This document shows positions 41,030 through 50,846 of a stretch of DNA of 64,000 bases, piece by piece. The notes under the pieces were generated by a model. It worked only from the letters and a program-made list of their open reading frames with translations, had not been told where the DNA came from and searched no databases. The DNA comes from Opitutia bacterium. Lineage in GTDB: Bacteria; Verrucomicrobiota; Verrucomicrobiia; Opitutales; UBA953. Numbering within the stretch: the first letter of the stretch is position 1; each line of letters starts with the position of its first letter. The DNA lies in assembly GCA_004558035.1 (NCBI GenBank), contig SFEJ01000003.1:1-64000 (forward strand), in the 5' to 3' direction. The position numbers were made by a program, and so were the translations under genes.

Positions 41030-41079
41030 AACGCCACGATTTTCATTTCACAACCAATCTCATTCACACGAACAAAATC

Positions 41080-44000
41080 ATGAAAACCAAAATATCACTC
41101 ATCACTCTGATCGCCTGCGCCGCCGCAGGCACGCTCGACGCCGCCGCCGCGACTTACAAACAAAGCTCCGGCTCGGGAACGAATTCCGGCACGCTGCGCC
41201 TCGTCCCGGATTCATGGGTCTTGCCGGAACTCGGCTTCGACACTCGCCGCGAACAAGCGCTTCTCAAAAGCGCTTACGAATCGGTCGGCGAGCAATACAC
41301 ATGGAATGCCGCCCGAACGATGTATCTCACGGGAGAAAGCCGATTCACAACGAGGAACAACGGGAAAACGGAAATCGAAATCTACAGAAAATACGAGGCT
41401 ACGGAATTGCTCATGTCTCTTTCCGGCAGCGCGTCCTATACGAACAACGGGACGATGAATTTCGCCGGCGGCGTCGGCCTGGAAGTTCCCGCGCATTCCC
41501 GCGAGGAAAAAGAAACGACCAGCGGAAACACGACCACGTACGAATGCGACGAACTTCAAAACAACAGCGCGATTCTCCTTTCGGGAACGTCGTCGTTCAA
41601 GAACGCAGGAACGATGAATCCGGACAACGACAAGGCGATTTACCAAATCTGGGCGCTTGAGAACTCGAATTTCCTCAACACGGGAACAATCGAGGATTTC
41701 GAAATCATGGTCGGCGGAAGCGCGACGATGACGAACGCGAGCGCGTTGACGGAAACCGATGTCTATCTTTTCGGCGGCGCGAAACTCGTTAACGCCGCCG
41801 CGGGCGAGCTCGGCAACGCGTGCATTGATCTTCGCGGGAACGTCGTCTTCGAGAACGCGGGCGCGCTCGGCGGCGACTGGGCGGAAATCGGGCTTCGCGA
41901 GAACGCGAAAATCGTGAACACGGGAACGTTCAGCACGGGCTTCAAAAACCTTTGGTTTGAATTCTACAAAGGCGATGCCGCGGGAACGGCGAAGGTCGAA
42001 AATCGCGGCACGATGAACGGCATGCGCGTCGATTTCGAGATCAACGTGAACTCGAACGGCAAATTGCCGACGAACGTTTCGGCGAGCTTCGAAAATTACG
42101 GGAGAATTTCCGTCGACTCGGACTCGCCGTCCCCGAGATTTTCGATTGAGCTCAACGCCGAGGATTTCGGAGACAAATACTTCGAACGCTACGACGAATA
42201 CGGAGACGCGTTCAAAGTGACGCTGGCGAAAAGCGACCTGAACGTGAAAAACTTCGGCACAATCGATTTCCAAAACGGAAACGTCGCGATTCCGAGTCAC
42301 GTGAAAACGACGCTGGCAGAAGGCTCGCGGATCATCGGCAATCTCTCCCTCGGCGAAGCCGTGAAAATCCACCGGAATTCCGACGAAAGATACGTGCTTG
42401 CCTCCAAGGAATTCCTTTCGGTCGTGCTCACGGGCAACGGCGGCACCGATCCGCTCGTTTCCGGCGATCTCGCGCTCGGCAATCTCGTCGAATTCGGCGT
42501 CTCCTTCGCCGACGACGCCGTGGAAAAACGGAAATACGAGCTCACGATTTGGGGCGGCGAATTGACGCTCGGCGAGAACGCCGGAACCGGCTTCATCGAA
42601 AGCTCGCTTTCGGGAACGCTCTCTAAATTCGGGACGACTTACGAGTGGGCGCTGAACACGGCGACGGGCGTGCTGACAGCGAAGGACGTGAACATCGGCG
42701 AGGAAGTGGCCATCACTTCGGGCTCGCAGAACGTCACGCTCGGCTCGAAGGACGTCGCGACGTTCGACGCCTCGCTGAGCGAATATTCCGGCTCGCTCGT
42801 CGGCTCGGGCGAGGTGCATTCCGAGGCGGACCTCACGTTCACGGGCGACGCGGGCTCGCTGACGGGAACGCTTTCCGTCGACGCGGGAACGATGACGGTC
42901 GCGGCGGGCGCGAATCTCGGTTCTTCGGCGACGCTCGACGTCGCGGGAACGCTTGCGCTGAACGGCGACCGCACGGTCGCGAACGCGACGCGCGGGAACG
43001 GCGCGATCGAGCTCTCGTCCGGCTCGGACGTGACGTTCACGAAATCCGTCGGCGTGAAGACGCTGAACGTGAACGCGGGCGCGACGCTGAACGGCGGCGT
43101 TTCGCTGACGCACGGCGCGGACGCGGAGCTGAACCTCGCGGGAACGCTCGCGCTGAACGCGGACGCGGGTGAGAAGGTGTCGCTCGGCGGCGGCAAGGTC
43201 GTACTCGTCTCGTCGGCGAATCTCGATCTCGGGGGCACGATGACCCGGAGAATCGCGGCGGACGAATCCGCTTTGGAAAGCGGCGCCCGCGTGACGATTT
43301 TCGAAAACGGGAGCGTCGAAGGCGACGCCCGAGCGTTCCTGGCGACGGACCCGACGCTGAGCGCTTTGGCGGCGTCGAACGTCGTGCTCTTCGACGCCTC
43401 GAACGGGCTGACGGTGCAGGCGCTGACGAATCCCGAGACGCTCTCGGGCGGCGTGAACACGAGCGGTCTGAGCGCGAGCTTCGTCGATTGGGCTCTCGGC
43501 GGGCTGGCGGACGAGCTCGCGTCTCTGTCCGCCGGATTCACGGACGCGGCGGACCTGAGCGCTCTCGGCGGCGGGAACGATCCGCTGCTGAACGCGCTGC
43601 TCTCCGGCGAATCGGGCACGGCGCGCTCGATTCTCGACCGGCTTTCTCCGAAAAGCTATGCGGCAATGATCGCGATGCCCGTCGAGACCTTCCACGACGA
43701 CGCGAGAAACGTTTCCGCGCGCCTGGAACAGCGTCGCCACGATTCGTTCTACCAAAAGAGCCACTGGGAATTCTTCGCGCAGGCGCAAACGACATCCGCC
43801 GAGAACGATACGGCGACGGACGCTCCGACCTTCGATTTCGACCGCAGCGGCGTGTTTGCCGGCGCGGATGTGAGATTGGATAAAACAACGACGCTCGGCG
43901 TCGCCTTGGGCGCGGGAACGGGCAAGGCGAAGATCCGCAACGGCGGCGGCAAGATCGAGTCCGACGACTATCGGCTGATCGTTTTCGGCGGGAAGACGCT

Positions 44001-44589
44001 CGCGAATCTGTTTTACGTGAACGCGGGGGCGCAGCTCGGCTTCGCCTCTTACGACGTGAAGCGCACGACGGATTACGGCGGCGCGAGCGCTTCGGCGGAC
44101 GGCTGGAACGCGGGCGTGTTCGCGGAAACGGGCGCGCGGCTGACGCTTTCGGAGGCGAACGAGCTCTACGCGACGCCGTACGTCGGCCTTGCCTACACGC
44201 ACGCGTCGACGGACTCGTTCACGGAAAGCGGGAACGAGCGCGCGGCGTTCGACGCGGATTCGCTCTCGGGCGACAGTCTGCGGGCGCGGATCGGTTGCGC
44301 GTTCTCTTGGAGCTTCGACGTCGCGGGCACGGAAGCGCGGCTCGGCTTGGACGTCGCGTACTCGCGCGAGCTGCTCGACGACGAAATCGACGTGAACGTG
44401 ACGGCGAAGGACGGAACGAGGATTTCGGAAAAGGCAAAAACTGCGCCGACGGACATGTTCTCGATCGGACCGACATTGGACGTGGCGCTCACGAATCGGA
44501 TGAACGTCTATGCGGGCTACATGTTCCGCACAGGCACGGACTCCTCGACGACGCACAGCGCGAACGTCGGCTTCCGCATGCGGTTCTGA
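41080..44589 (+). CDS. Autotransporter (type V secretion) with C-terminal beta-barrel
   Basis: The 1169-aa protein has a signal peptide (KISLITLIACAAAGTLDAAA), a passenger of about 850 residues rich in Gly/Asn/Thr/Ala with beta-helix phrases (ATMTNASALTETDVYLFG, GAKLVNAAAGELGNACI, ATLDVAGTLALNGDRTV, NVNAGATLNGGVSL), and a C-terminal autotransporter barrel of about 270 residues beginning near SHWEFFAQAQ and ending in GFRMRF with the terminal aromatic residue needed for BAM insertion. The first 500 codons are less GC-rich and poor in exact iterated words, while 42883-43146 holds four copies in 264 bp, read as A-G-T, which supports a mosaic passenger. Ligand unknown; adhesion is inferred. The leader is A/C-rich without a Shine-Dalgarno. 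Confidence 0.92.
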   Translation: MKTKISLITLIACAAAGTLDAAAATYKQSSGSGTNSGTLRLVPDSWVLPELGFDTRREQALLKSAYESVGEQYTWNAARTMYLTGESRFTTRNNGKTEIEIYRKYEATELLMSLSGSASYTNNGTMNFAGGVGLEVPAHSREEKETTSGNTTTYECDELQNNSAILLSGTSSFKNAGTMNPDNDKAIYQIWALENSNFLNTGTIEDFEIMVGGSATMTNASALTETDVYLFGGAKLVNAAAGELGNACIDLRGNVVFENAGALGGDWAEIGLRENAKIVNTGTFSTGFKNLWFEFYKGDAAGTAKVENRGTMNGMRVDFEINVNSNGKLPTNVSASFENYGRISVDSDSPSPRFSIELNAEDFGDKYFERYDEYGDAFKVTLAKSDLNVKNFGTIDFQNGNVAIPSHVKTTLAEGSRIIGNLSLGEAVKIHRNSDERYVLASKEFLSVVLTGNGGTDPLVSGDLALGNLVEFGVSFADDAVEKRKYELTIWGGELTLGENAGTGFIESSLSGTLSKFGTTYEWALNTATGVLTAKDVNIGEEVAITSGSQNVTLGSKDVATFDASLSEYSGSLVGSGEVHSEADLTFTGDAGSLTGTLSVDAGTMTVAAGANLGSSATLDVAGTLALNGDRTVANATRGNGAIELSSGSDVTFTKSVGVKTLNVNAGATLNGGVSLTHGADAELNLAGTLALNADAGEKVSLGGGKVVLVSSANLDLGGTMTRRIAADESALESGARVTIFENGSVEGDARAFLATDPTLSALAASNVVLFDASNGLTVQALTNPETLSGGVNTSGLSASFVDWALGGLADELASLSAGFTDAADLSALGGGNDPLLNALLSGESGTARSILDRLSPKSYAAMIAMPVETFHDDARNVSARLEQRRHDSFYQKSHWEFFAQAQTTSAENDTATDAPTFDFDRSGVFAGADVRLDKTTTLGVALGAGTGKAKIRNGGGKIESDDYRLIVFGGKTLANLFYVNAGAQLGFASYDVKRTTDYGGASASADGWNAGVFAETGARLTLSEANELYATPYVGLAYTHASTDSFTESGNERAAFDADSLSGDSLRARIGCAFSWSFDVAGTEARLGLDVAYSRELLDDEIDVNVTAKDGTRISEKAKTAPTDMFSIGPTLDVALTNRMNVYAGYMFRTGTDSSTTHSANVGFRMRF

Positions 44590-44604
44590 TCCGGCGGGCA
44601 AATG

Positions 44605-44645
44605 AAAACGGGCAAGCGGCGGTCGTCGTCGCTTGCCCGTTTTTT
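44605..44645 (+). terminator. Intrinsic terminator of the autotransporter gene
   Basis: AAAACGGGCAAGCG pairs with CGCTTGCCCGTTTT around GCGGTCGTCGT, 15 bp after the stop codon, followed by further T residues. Confidence 0.9.
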
Positions 44646-44712
44646 CAAAAATCAGGAAAGTTTGCGGGGAAGGATTTTCAGAAGGCGACCGGGACGGTCG
44701 CGCTCCTGTAAA

Positions 44713-44743
44713 AATTCGCGCTCATTCGCGGAAATTCGCGGTT
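44713..44743 (+). repeat. ATTCGCG triple intergenic repeat, copy 3
   Basis: Identical over 31 bp to the copies at 996-1026 and 1246-1276, here followed by AAAAAAA. It lies between the autotransporter terminator and the end of the leftward STAS gene. Two of the three copies thus lie near autotransporter genes. Confidence 0.85.
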
Positions 44744-44778
44744 AAAAAAATCCGCGGAAACCTTTTCTTCGCGGGACG

Positions 44779-45285
44779 TCACATGCCGAGATCGGCGCGC
44801 ATGAAGTCGACGACCTGCTTGAAACGCGGGACGTTTTCCGGGGCGGCCGTCATCAGCGTTTCGTGCGCCTGCAGAATCGTGCGGTTGGTCGCGGGAGCGG
44901 CCTCGGCGCAGCTCGTCGCGCCCTCGGCGAGGAGCTTTTCCGTTCCCGCGTCCACAGCGTCGCCGGAAAGCAGCGTGAGGAGCGAGCCGAGCCCGAGATT
45001 GGCGACGACTTCGGCGATGCGCGGTCCGCAGCGCTGCATGACGACTTCCCCGCCCTTCCCACGGAAATCGCCCGCCGCGCCCGCGATCAGCCCGAGCACG
45101 GTGCTGTCCACGCCTTCGCAGAGCTTCATGTCGAGAATGAGCTTGCGGACGTCGGGATTCCCGCCGACTTTTTCGAGGAATTCGCCGAATTCGCGGCAGG
45201 TCGTATAGACGGCGCGTCCGCGCACGGAAACGATGACGGCGTCGCCGAGCGCGGCGACGAGGTATTGCGTGTTGTCGTTCGACAT
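44779..45285 (-). CDS. STAS-domain protein (anti-sigma factor antagonist-like)
   Basis: The 168-aa protein has a STAS fold in residues about 8-110: VAALGDAVIVSVRGRAVYTT, RKLILDMKLCEGVDSTVLGL and GGEVVMQRCGPRIAEVVANL. The Asp-Ser of GVDSTVLG matches the phosphorylatable serine position of SpoIIAA-type antagonists. An extra helical tail (about 60 residues) follows. It is the last gene of the ABC operon (33-bp gap), so it may control or be controlled by an envelope-stress partner switch; no kinase or phosphatase is nearby. Confidence 0.82.
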   Translation of the reverse strand: MSNDNTQYLVAALGDAVIVSVRGRAVYTTCREFGEFLEKVGGNPDVRKLILDMKLCEGVDSTVLGLIAGAAGDFRGKGGEVVMQRCGPRIAEVVANLGLGSLLTLLSGDAVDAGTEKLLAEGATSCAEAAPATNRTILQAHETLMTAAPENVPRFKQVVDFMRADLGM

Positions 45286-45318
45286 GGGAAATGCGGGGGT
45301 TCGTTTTTTCGAAAAATT

Positions 45319-47445
45319 TCAGCGCGCGGCGGGAACGGTCGCGGGCGCATCGCGGCCGATCGGATCGGGAATCGGGATCTCGGGAACGTCGCGCGAAGAA
45401 TCGCGCGCGAACGTGAGCTTGTGCAGCGCGTCGATGAGCGGCTGCCGCGCGCAGAAAACGCAGGAAGGCTCGGGCGTTCCCGCGAGCTGGAAGGTGCCGC
45501 CGAGGCGTTTCGTGACCCACAGGACGCGACGCGTCAGCTCGGCGTCCTCCGCGGCGGCGATTTCGAGTTCGAGGCGAAAGCGCCACGTCTCCGGCGCGCC
45601 GGAATCCTGGTAATCATAGGAGAAATCCCGCGAAAACGGCTCGGGCAAAAACGACTCGGCGCGGAGATCGGCGAGGCATCCCCCGAGCGCGCGCAGCGCC
45701 GCGGATTCCTCGTCGCTCTTCGCTTCGAGCGCCTTCATCCAGTCGGAGACGCCGGCGGGGCGCTTCGCGTCGAGCACGATCTTTTCCTCGGGTCCGGCGA
45801 CGTCGACGACGCGGATCGAGACGAGCTTGGCGTCCTCGGGCAGCTTCCAGATTTCGCGCGCGCGGAAGAAGCTCGGTTCGGTGGAAAGCGTTTCGAGGAT
45901 TTTTTCGTCCACGGCGTAGATGGAGCCGCCGAATTTGGCGTGGCAGGGCGCGCCGGGCTTGTCCGCGGGCGGCGCGGCGACGGAGAGCGTCATGGTGCGG
46001 CGCGGGCTTTCGGCGTCCTTCACGGGAGCGCCGAACTGAAGCTCGACGACGCGCGCGGGATTCTTGAAGCCGAAGGATTCTATTTCGACGTCGGAGGCGT
46101 TGTCGGCGGCGAATGCGCGGTAGAATTCCCCGGGCTCGGCGTCGACTTTTTCCGGATCCGGGAAATTGACGGCGACGAGATTTTTCAGCGTCTCGACGAA
46201 ATCGCGGATGACGGCGGGCTCGACCGCGGTCGGCTCGACGACGCGGGAATCCGGCGCGGCGGGCATCTGCCACGCGGCGTAGAGGTTTTCGGCGGAGGCG
46301 TCCGCGGCGGCTTCGCCCACGTCCGCGCCGAGCGCGACGGCGCCGGAATCGACCTTTTTCGTTCCCGCGGCGCGCAGATTCGTGCGGTGGAGCAGGAGCT
46401 GCTTCTTGCCTTCGAAAATCGAGACGGAGCGCAGCTGCGCGGGATCGAATTCGAAGAAATGCGGGTCGCGCAGCTCGGTCGTCGCGCGTTCCCAGCGGTC
46501 CGCGATGTCGGCGGGAACGGTGAAGATCGCGTCGTTGCCGTCGAGCTTGGCGTAGCGCAGGTTCCCGTTTTCGGGCGTGAGCTTGCCGACGAGGAGCGTC
46601 TGCGACTTTTCGTTGCCGTCGGAAAGCGTGATGCTCATCTGCGGCGTCTTCACGCCGGATTCGCCGAGCAGCGAAGGCTTGTCGAAAAAGAATTCGCCGT
46701 AGTTGAGGGCGACGAGCTCGCGCAGGCGCGCTTCCGTGCGCGCGCTCTCGGCGGCGGCGGAAATCGGCGTCTCGAAGCGCCAGCCGTATTCGACGCGCGC
46801 GGCGACGCCGTCGTTTTCCTTGCGCGTGCGCACGAGGCTCACGCGGCGCGATTCCTTGTCGCGCGCCTGTCCTTCGAAGGAAAGAATCTTGAGGCTCTGC
46901 ACCTCGTAGGGCGCGACGGAGAAGATTTCGCGGGCGCGGAAGTCTTCGGATTTTTTGGAGATGACGTCCAGAAAGGATTTCGGCGCGGGAATGATCTCCG
47001 AGCCGTCGGGCGAGAGGACGTAGACGCTCTTCCGGTCCGGCGTGGCGTTGCCGATTCTGATCTGGCGCGTTCCCGCGTCGTCGGAAACGGAGAGCGTCGC
47101 GCGCGGATTTTCGAGCCCGTAGTCGGCGAGCGTGCTGCCGGTCGCCCTGGCTTCGGCGACGGAGAAGCCGCCGTCCGCGCCGAGGAAGCGCAGCTCGGTC
47201 AGCAGCCGGTTGACGGTGAAGGGATTGGCGGCCCAGCGGAAGGGGCTCGTGATGAACCAGTCCTTCTTTTCGAGCGTGAGCGAAAATTCGCCGGAGGAAT
47301 CCTTGACGGAAATCTTCGAAATGCCGGCGGAGAAGATTGCCCGGCGCACACTGTCCGCGACATCGCTCTTGCCGGATTCGTAGAGGATCAGGCCAAAGGT
47401 GAGGACGTTCGCCAAGATCAGAAAAAGCGTGAATTTGAAACGCAT
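45319..47445 (-). CDS. DUF4340 membrane-anchored periplasmic protein
   Basis: The 708-aa product starts with one membrane helix (FTLFLILANVLTFGLILYES) and continues with the DUF4340 pattern (SGEFSLTLEKKDWFITSPFR, ATGSTLADYGLENPRATLSV, RQIRIGNATPDRKSVYVL). DUF4340 proteins typically accompany GldG-type ABC auxiliary proteins, as here, and are thought to be extracytoplasmic parts of the same uncharacterised system. It follows the GldG-like gene by 24 bp. Confidence 0.88.
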   Translation of the reverse strand: MRFKFTLFLILANVLTFGLILYESGKSDVADSVRRAIFSAGISKISVKDSSGEFSLTLEKKDWFITSPFRWAANPFTVNRLLTELRFLGADGGFSVAEARATGSTLADYGLENPRATLSVSDDAGTRQIRIGNATPDRKSVYVLSPDGSEIIPAPKSFLDVISKKSEDFRAREIFSVAPYEVQSLKILSFEGQARDKESRRVSLVRTRKENDGVAARVEYGWRFETPISAAAESARTEARLRELVALNYGEFFFDKPSLLGESGVKTPQMSITLSDGNEKSQTLLVGKLTPENGNLRYAKLDGNDAIFTVPADIADRWERATTELRDPHFFEFDPAQLRSVSIFEGKKQLLLHRTNLRAAGTKKVDSGAVALGADVGEAAADASAENLYAAWQMPAAPDSRVVEPTAVEPAVIRDFVETLKNLVAVNFPDPEKVDAEPGEFYRAFAADNASDVEIESFGFKNPARVVELQFGAPVKDAESPRRTMTLSVAAPPADKPGAPCHAKFGGSIYAVDEKILETLSTEPSFFRAREIWKLPEDAKLVSIRVVDVAGPEEKIVLDAKRPAGVSDWMKALEAKSDEESAALRALGGCLADLRAESFLPEPFSRDFSYDYQDSGAPETWRFRLELEIAAAEDAELTRRVLWVTKRLGGTFQLAGTPEPSCVFCARQPLIDALHKLTFARDSSRDVPEIPIPDPIGRDAPATVPAAR

Positions 47446-47469
47446 CTCTTTGCTTCCTTTCCAAAAAAT

Positions 47470-49077
47470 TCAGATTCGACGCCGCCAGAGGGCGACCAGC
47501 AGACCGAGCAGCACGACGGCGGCGGGAACGAGCGCGAACGCCCACGCGACGCGGAACAGGTCGGGCATGGAGACGTTGAGCCGGAAGTCCGAGATCGGCC
47601 GCGGCGGAATGTTGAGATAGACGTCGCGGTCGATCAGCCAGTTCACGGCGTTGAAGAGGAACGTCTTGTTGCCGCCGTTCTCGAGCTGCGCGTTGGAGGC
47701 GAGATCGCCCGCGCCCACGACGACGATGCGCCCGCCGGGAATGTTGAAGCCGAGGCGCGTTCCCGCCACGCGTTCGGCGACGGCGGCGACGGAGACCGGG
47801 CCGGGCACGTCGCTCATGCGGTCGCCGTAGCGGTAGGGCGGCGTGCGGTATTCGCTTTCGCCCCAGCTCGTCGGCACGCCGGCGGCGTTCACGCCCGGCG
47901 AGGAGAAGACGAGCTCCTGCACGCGGCGCGTCGCGTCGTCCGCGGAACCGACGTCGCGGCGCACTTGGCGGAACTGCGAGGCGACGAGCGGGATCTTCTG
48001 CTCGGCAAGGATTTCCGTCGTCTTGTGCGCGGGAACGGAAATCGTGTTCACGGCGACGTTCCCGTCGTAGAGCAGCTTGGCGGGATCCTTTTCGACGACG
48101 AAATTGTCCGCGAGCTGAATGCCCCAGTCGAAGAGCAGATCGTCCAGCCCGGGATCGCGCCCGGGACCCGCGAGCAGCAGCACGCGCCCGTTGCGTTCCC
48201 GCAGGTAGCGACCGATCTTCTTTTCGTCCGCCTTGTCCACGGCGATGCGCGGATTGACGACGAGGAGCATCGCCGCGTCTTCCGGCACTTCCTTGTGTTC
48301 GCGGAGATTGAGCGTGACCAGGCGAATCTGCCGCGCGCGCAGCTGCTCGGCGAACGAGGAGAGCCCGAAGGAGCGGTCCGTGCTCTCCGGAGAAAATTCC
48401 CCGTGCCCGATCAGCGAATAGACGACGGGAACGGTCTCGTCGGCGACTTTGAGAATCGCCGCCATCAGCGCCTCTTCGCCGCGGAAGCCGTCCACGTCGG
48501 AGGGATTGCCGGCGTCGTCGCGGCGGATCTTCAGCAGTTCCGCGGCGGTGATGACGGCACAGCGCTTGCGCGAGAGCACGACGACGGCGGCGTCCGCCGG
48601 GATTTTTCTGACGCCGTTCTTCTCCATCTCCGCGGCGAGGCGCGTGTTCTTCACGAGGTCGCCTTCCTCGAAGCGGATGAAGCCGGGAACGCCGAGCGAT
48701 TCGGCCTTGTAGCGGAAATTGTCCGTGAGCGCGACGATGCGCTTGCGCATCATGTTCTTGCCGTACGCCTCTTCGCGGGATTCGCCGAAATCGGAACGCG
48801 GGAACGTGACGACGACGCGGATCCACGGGTTTTCCGCCGTCGTGTCCGCGGGCGCTTTGCCGACGAGCGATTCGAGGAACATGCCCGATTCGAGCGAGAG
48901 CGTGTGGCTCTTCGCCTCGTCGATGTCCCAGCGGAAACGGAAGGACGGCTGCGAGGCGAGATAGTTGAGCCCAAAGACGAGCAGCACGGCGAGCACGGCC
49001 TGCGCACACAGATTCGCGCCGCGCAGCACGCGCACGTAACGGAAATCCTCGATTTTGAAAAGACGGAAAAATCGCAT
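47470..49077 (-). CDS. GldG-like ABC transporter auxiliary protein
   Basis: The 535-aa protein has an N-terminal membrane helix (about 20-45), a large extracytoplasmic region with the ABC-type uncharacterised (GldG) pattern (FRWDIDEAKSHTLSLES, VVYSLIGHGEFSPES, AAMLLVVNPRIAVDKADEKK, GRVLLLAGPGRD), and a C-terminal membrane helix (FALVPAAVVLLGLLVAL). In Bacteroidetes GldG works with GldA and GldF in gliding/secretion; in other phyla these triads are of unknown substrate and no gliding is implied. Three bases separate it from the permease gene. Confidence 0.9.
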   Translation of the reverse strand: MRFFRLFKIEDFRYVRVLRGANLCAQAVLAVLLVFGLNYLASQPSFRFRWDIDEAKSHTLSLESGMFLESLVGKAPADTTAENPWIRVVVTFPRSDFGESREEAYGKNMMRKRIVALTDNFRYKAESLGVPGFIRFEEGDLVKNTRLAAEMEKNGVRKIPADAAVVVLSRKRCAVITAAELLKIRRDDAGNPSDVDGFRGEEALMAAILKVADETVPVVYSLIGHGEFSPESTDRSFGLSSFAEQLRARQIRLVTLNLREHKEVPEDAAMLLVVNPRIAVDKADEKKIGRYLRERNGRVLLLAGPGRDPGLDDLLFDWGIQLADNFVVEKDPAKLLYDGNVAVNTISVPAHKTTEILAEQKIPLVASQFRQVRRDVGSADDATRRVQELVFSSPGVNAAGVPTSWGESEYRTPPYRYGDRMSDVPGPVSVAAVAERVAGTRLGFNIPGGRIVVVGAGDLASNAQLENGGNKTFLFNAVNWLIDRDVYLNIPPRPISDFRLNVSMPDLFRVAWAFALVPAAVVLLGLLVALWRRRI

Positions 49078-49080
49078 AAG

Positions 49081-49848
49081 CTACGCTTTCGATTCGACGT
49101 TGAGCGTCGTCAGCCCCAGGGCGAGCGCCGTCCCGCTGATGAACAGGAAGAACGGGCGCGATTCGATCAGCCCGCCGTAGAAGTTTTCAAGATGCCGGAA
49201 CGTGCGGAGATATTCGGCGGGCGCCTCCAGCCACGCGAAGGATTCGTACACGTTGAGCGGAAGCATCTGCAGCACGCCGCCGAGCACGACGAAGACGAAG
49301 AGCCCGCACGACGTGAGCAGCCCGGCGACGAGCATGCTGCGCGTGAGGCTGCTCGCGAGAATGCCCATCGCGACGTAGAGCAGCCCGGAAAGCGCGACGA
49401 AGAGCGCCCCGCCCTTCAGCGAGCTCAGCGCGAGCAGGCGCGGATCCGGGCAGAAGTCCTTCAGCATCTGCCACGCGATCACCGGAAACAGCAGCGCCAG
49501 CGCCCAGAGCGCGACGTAGAGCGCGTAGGCGGCGGCGAATTTGCCGAGCACGACGGCGAAGGCGCTCGTCGGCGTCGTCATCAGCGCGCCGAGCGTTCCC
49601 GCGCGCCGCTCCTCCGCGAAGGAGCGCATCGTGATCAGCGGCACCAGAATGAAGAGCGGCACCCAGAAGACGAAGAAATAGCTCTCCACGGGCAGCAGCG
49701 TCTCGCCGTTCTGCATCGTCGCCTGCTGCAGCGCGAACCAGTAGATGCCGCCCATGATGCAGAGGAAGACCGTTCCCGCGACGTAGGTCGAAGGGGAAAT
49801 GAAGAGCATGCGCAGCTCGTAGCGGAAAATTGTCAGAAAGTGCCTCAT
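49081..49848 (-). CDS. ABC-2 type permease, GldF-like
   Basis: The 255-aa protein has six membrane helices and typical ABC-2 motifs: FRYELRMLFISPSTYVAG, FILVPLITMRSFAEERRAGT (the EERRAGTLG coupling element), SLTRSMLVAGLLTSCGLF. It is the membrane partner of the ATPase upstream, with which it overlaps by four bases. The longer frame upstream is only the overlapping ATPase region. Confidence 0.92.
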   Translation of the reverse strand: MRHFLTIFRYELRMLFISPSTYVAGTVFLCIMGGIYWFALQQATMQNGETLLPVESYFFVFWVPLFILVPLITMRSFAEERRAGTLGALMTTPTSAFAVVLGKFAAAYALYVALWALALLFPVIAWQMLKDFCPDPRLLALSSLKGGALFVALSGLLYVAMGILASSLTRSMLVAGLLTSCGLFVFVVLGGVLQMLPLNVYESFAWLEAPAEYLRTFRHLENFYGGLIESRPFFLFISGTALALGLTTLNVESKA

Positions 49849-50846
49849 TGCCGTTTGGAGACGTCGTCCACGACGTCGTAATTGCGTTTGGTCGCCGCGA
49901 TGAAGATGTCTTCGAGGCTCGCGCGCTTTTCGGAAAATTCTTCGACGCGGATTCCCGAGAAGTGGAGCTTTTCGAGGAGGTCCTCGCGCGGCGCGTCCGC
50001 GGGAATGCGCGCGAGCAGCTTGCTCGGCTCCGTCGCCGTCGCGGGAACGCGCTCGACGGAAACCGCGCCGAGCGTCTCGGCGATGCGTTCGGGCGCGGCG
50101 TCGGAGACGATCTCGAAGGCGCGGGAACGGACGAACTCCGCGCGGAGCTCCTCCGGCGTTCCCGCCGCGACGACGTGCCCCTGATTGATGATGATGACGC
50201 GGTCGCAGACGTTCTCGATCTCCGGCAGAATGTGCGAGGAGATCAGCACCGCCTTTTTCCCGCGCAGGCCGCGGATCAGCGAACGGATGCCGAGAATCTG
50301 GTGCGGGTCGAGCCCGATAGTGGGCTCGTCGAGAATCACGACGTCCGGTTCCGAAAGCAGCGCGTCCGCGATGCCGACGCGCTGGCGGAAACCCTTGGAA
50401 AGCGAGCCGATGAGCTTGCGCCGCGCCTTGCGCGCGAGATCGCACGCCGCCATGACGCTTTCGACGCGCTCCTGCAGCCGCTTTTCGGGAACGTCCTTCA
50501 GGCGCGCGCGCCAGCGCAGGTATTCGATGACGCGCAGCTCTTCCGGCAGCGGATTGTTTTCGGGCATGTAGCCCAGGTGCGCCTTCGCGCGGAACGCGTC
50601 CGTCGAGACCGGAATGCCGCAGATGCGCGCGATGCCGGAATTCGCCGGCGTGAGCCCAGCGAGAATGCGCATCGTCGTCGATTTGCCTGCGCCGTTCGGC
50701 CCGAGAAAACCGACGACCTCGCCGCGCTTCACGGAAAACGACACGCCCGAAACCGCCCTGTGCGAACCGTAGTTCTTGCAGAGCTTGCGGACGACGACGG
50801 CATCTTCGGCGCTTGCGGGTTCTGCTTTTTTACGGAAAGGAATCAT
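49845..50846 (-). CDS. ABC transporter ATPase, GldA-like
   Basis: The 333-aa ATPase has Walker A GPNGAGKST, signature LSKGFRQRVG (LSKG-type, common in ABC-2 exporters), Walker B VVILDEPTIGLDP and switch His in LISSHILPEIE, with a C-terminal extension of about 90 residues typical of GldA/CcmA-like subunits. It drives the GldF/GldG-like complex. Four-base overlaps with both neighbours show tight translational coupling. Confidence 0.93.
   Translation of the reverse strand: MIPFRKKAEPASAEDAVVVRKLCKNYGSHRAVSGVSFSVKRGEVVGFLGPNGAGKSTTMRILAGLTPANSGIARICGIPVSTDAFRAKAHLGYMPENNPLPEELRVIEYLRWRARLKDVPEKRLQERVESVMAACDLARKARRKLIGSLSKGFRQRVGIADALLSEPDVVILDEPTIGLDPHQILGIRSLIRGLRGKKAVLISSHILPEIENVCDRVIIINQGHVVAAGTPEELRAEFVRSRAFEIVSDAAPERIAETLGAVSVERVPATATEPSKLLARIPADAPREDLLEKLHFSGIRVEEFSEKRASLEDIFIAATKRNYDVVDDVSKRQ

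Noticed and set aside
44863-49881. A plus-strand open frame of over 1600 codons opposite the ABC operon
   Set aside because: It is rich in Arg, Ala, Glu and His, has no recognisable domain, and lies antisense to five well-supported genes. Long antisense frames are normal in GC-rich DNA with strong third-position GC.
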